64,000 nucleotides of DNA. Origin: Henricia sp. BOLD:AAB3569 (Eukaryota > Echinodermata > Asteroidea > Spinulosida > Echinasteridae). The notes beneath the pieces are model-generated. The model was not told the origin of the DNA. It saw only the letters and a program-made list of their open reading frames with translations, and did no database searches. Below are positions 63,901 through 64,000 of the stretch, one piece after another. Each line of letters starts with the position of its first letter. Position 1 is the stretch's first letter. The position numbers and the translations under genes are program-made. The stretch lies in the NCBI GenBank assembly GCA_037783545.1, contig JBBELK010000542.1, positions 682,001-746,000 of the forward strand, given 5' to 3'.

Positions 63901-64000
63901 TTAATACCAAATAACTGAACATAGGCACTTCCAGTCTGGAATGATCAGCAAATTTTGCACACTCCTAAAACAAGTACTTGTAATACTAGTGCTTTCCCCA

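Larger units (their letters stand above)
62514..64000 (+). repeat. Right copy of the direct duplication (partner 1-970)
   Basis: Co-linear with 1-970 apart from the 964-bp element at 62736-63699 here and the 190-656 stretch there. Runs to the window end. Confidence 0.85.

Overview
This window looks like repeat-rich nuclear DNA from an animal, most likely a marine deuterostome such as an echinoderm. That placement is an inference. It rests on split genes with GT-AG introns, no operon structure, a very high density of small palindromic DNA transposons, tRNA-headed SINEs, and frequent TACATGTA words. I cannot name the species.

The only convincing intact host gene is on the + strand from 33177 to 59301. 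Sixteen exons join in frame (2,547 bp, 848 codons plus stop) into a type II membrane M28B metallopeptidase of the glutamate carboxypeptidase II / NAALADase family. All five zinc ligands and the catalytic glutamate are present. Several residues that give human GCPII its taste for acidic substrates are changed. Its introns hold most of the right half of the window and are packed with foldback elements, SINEs, a pogo-like relic and a truncated non-LTR retrotransposon.

The left half is a graveyard of autonomous DNA transposons. A decayed IS630/Tc1-like transposase lies at 1909-3320. Two unassigned exons, one RING-like, lie at 3440-4505. A piggyBac transposase at 7167-11090 is split by a 1.5-kb Harbinger-derived element and runs into a ~125-bp satellite (11091-12130). 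A two-gene element spans about 15.5-24.3 kb: a SAP-SWIM-YqaJ nuclease gene on + converges on a THAP-DDE transposase gene on -. I infer an IS4EU/ISL2EU-type transposon. Both genes carry frameshifts and stops.

The edges matter too. Bases 1-970 recur at 62514-64000 in direct orientation; each copy carries an insertion the other lacks. Many insertions can be read precisely because target duplications or empty sites are visible. The best cases are foldbacks starting TAG and ending CTA with 9-10-bp target duplications (15930-16599, 23380-23577, 51829-52691), one target site used twice (CCCATGGAA, 23371-23980), and several palindrome families flanked by TTAA.
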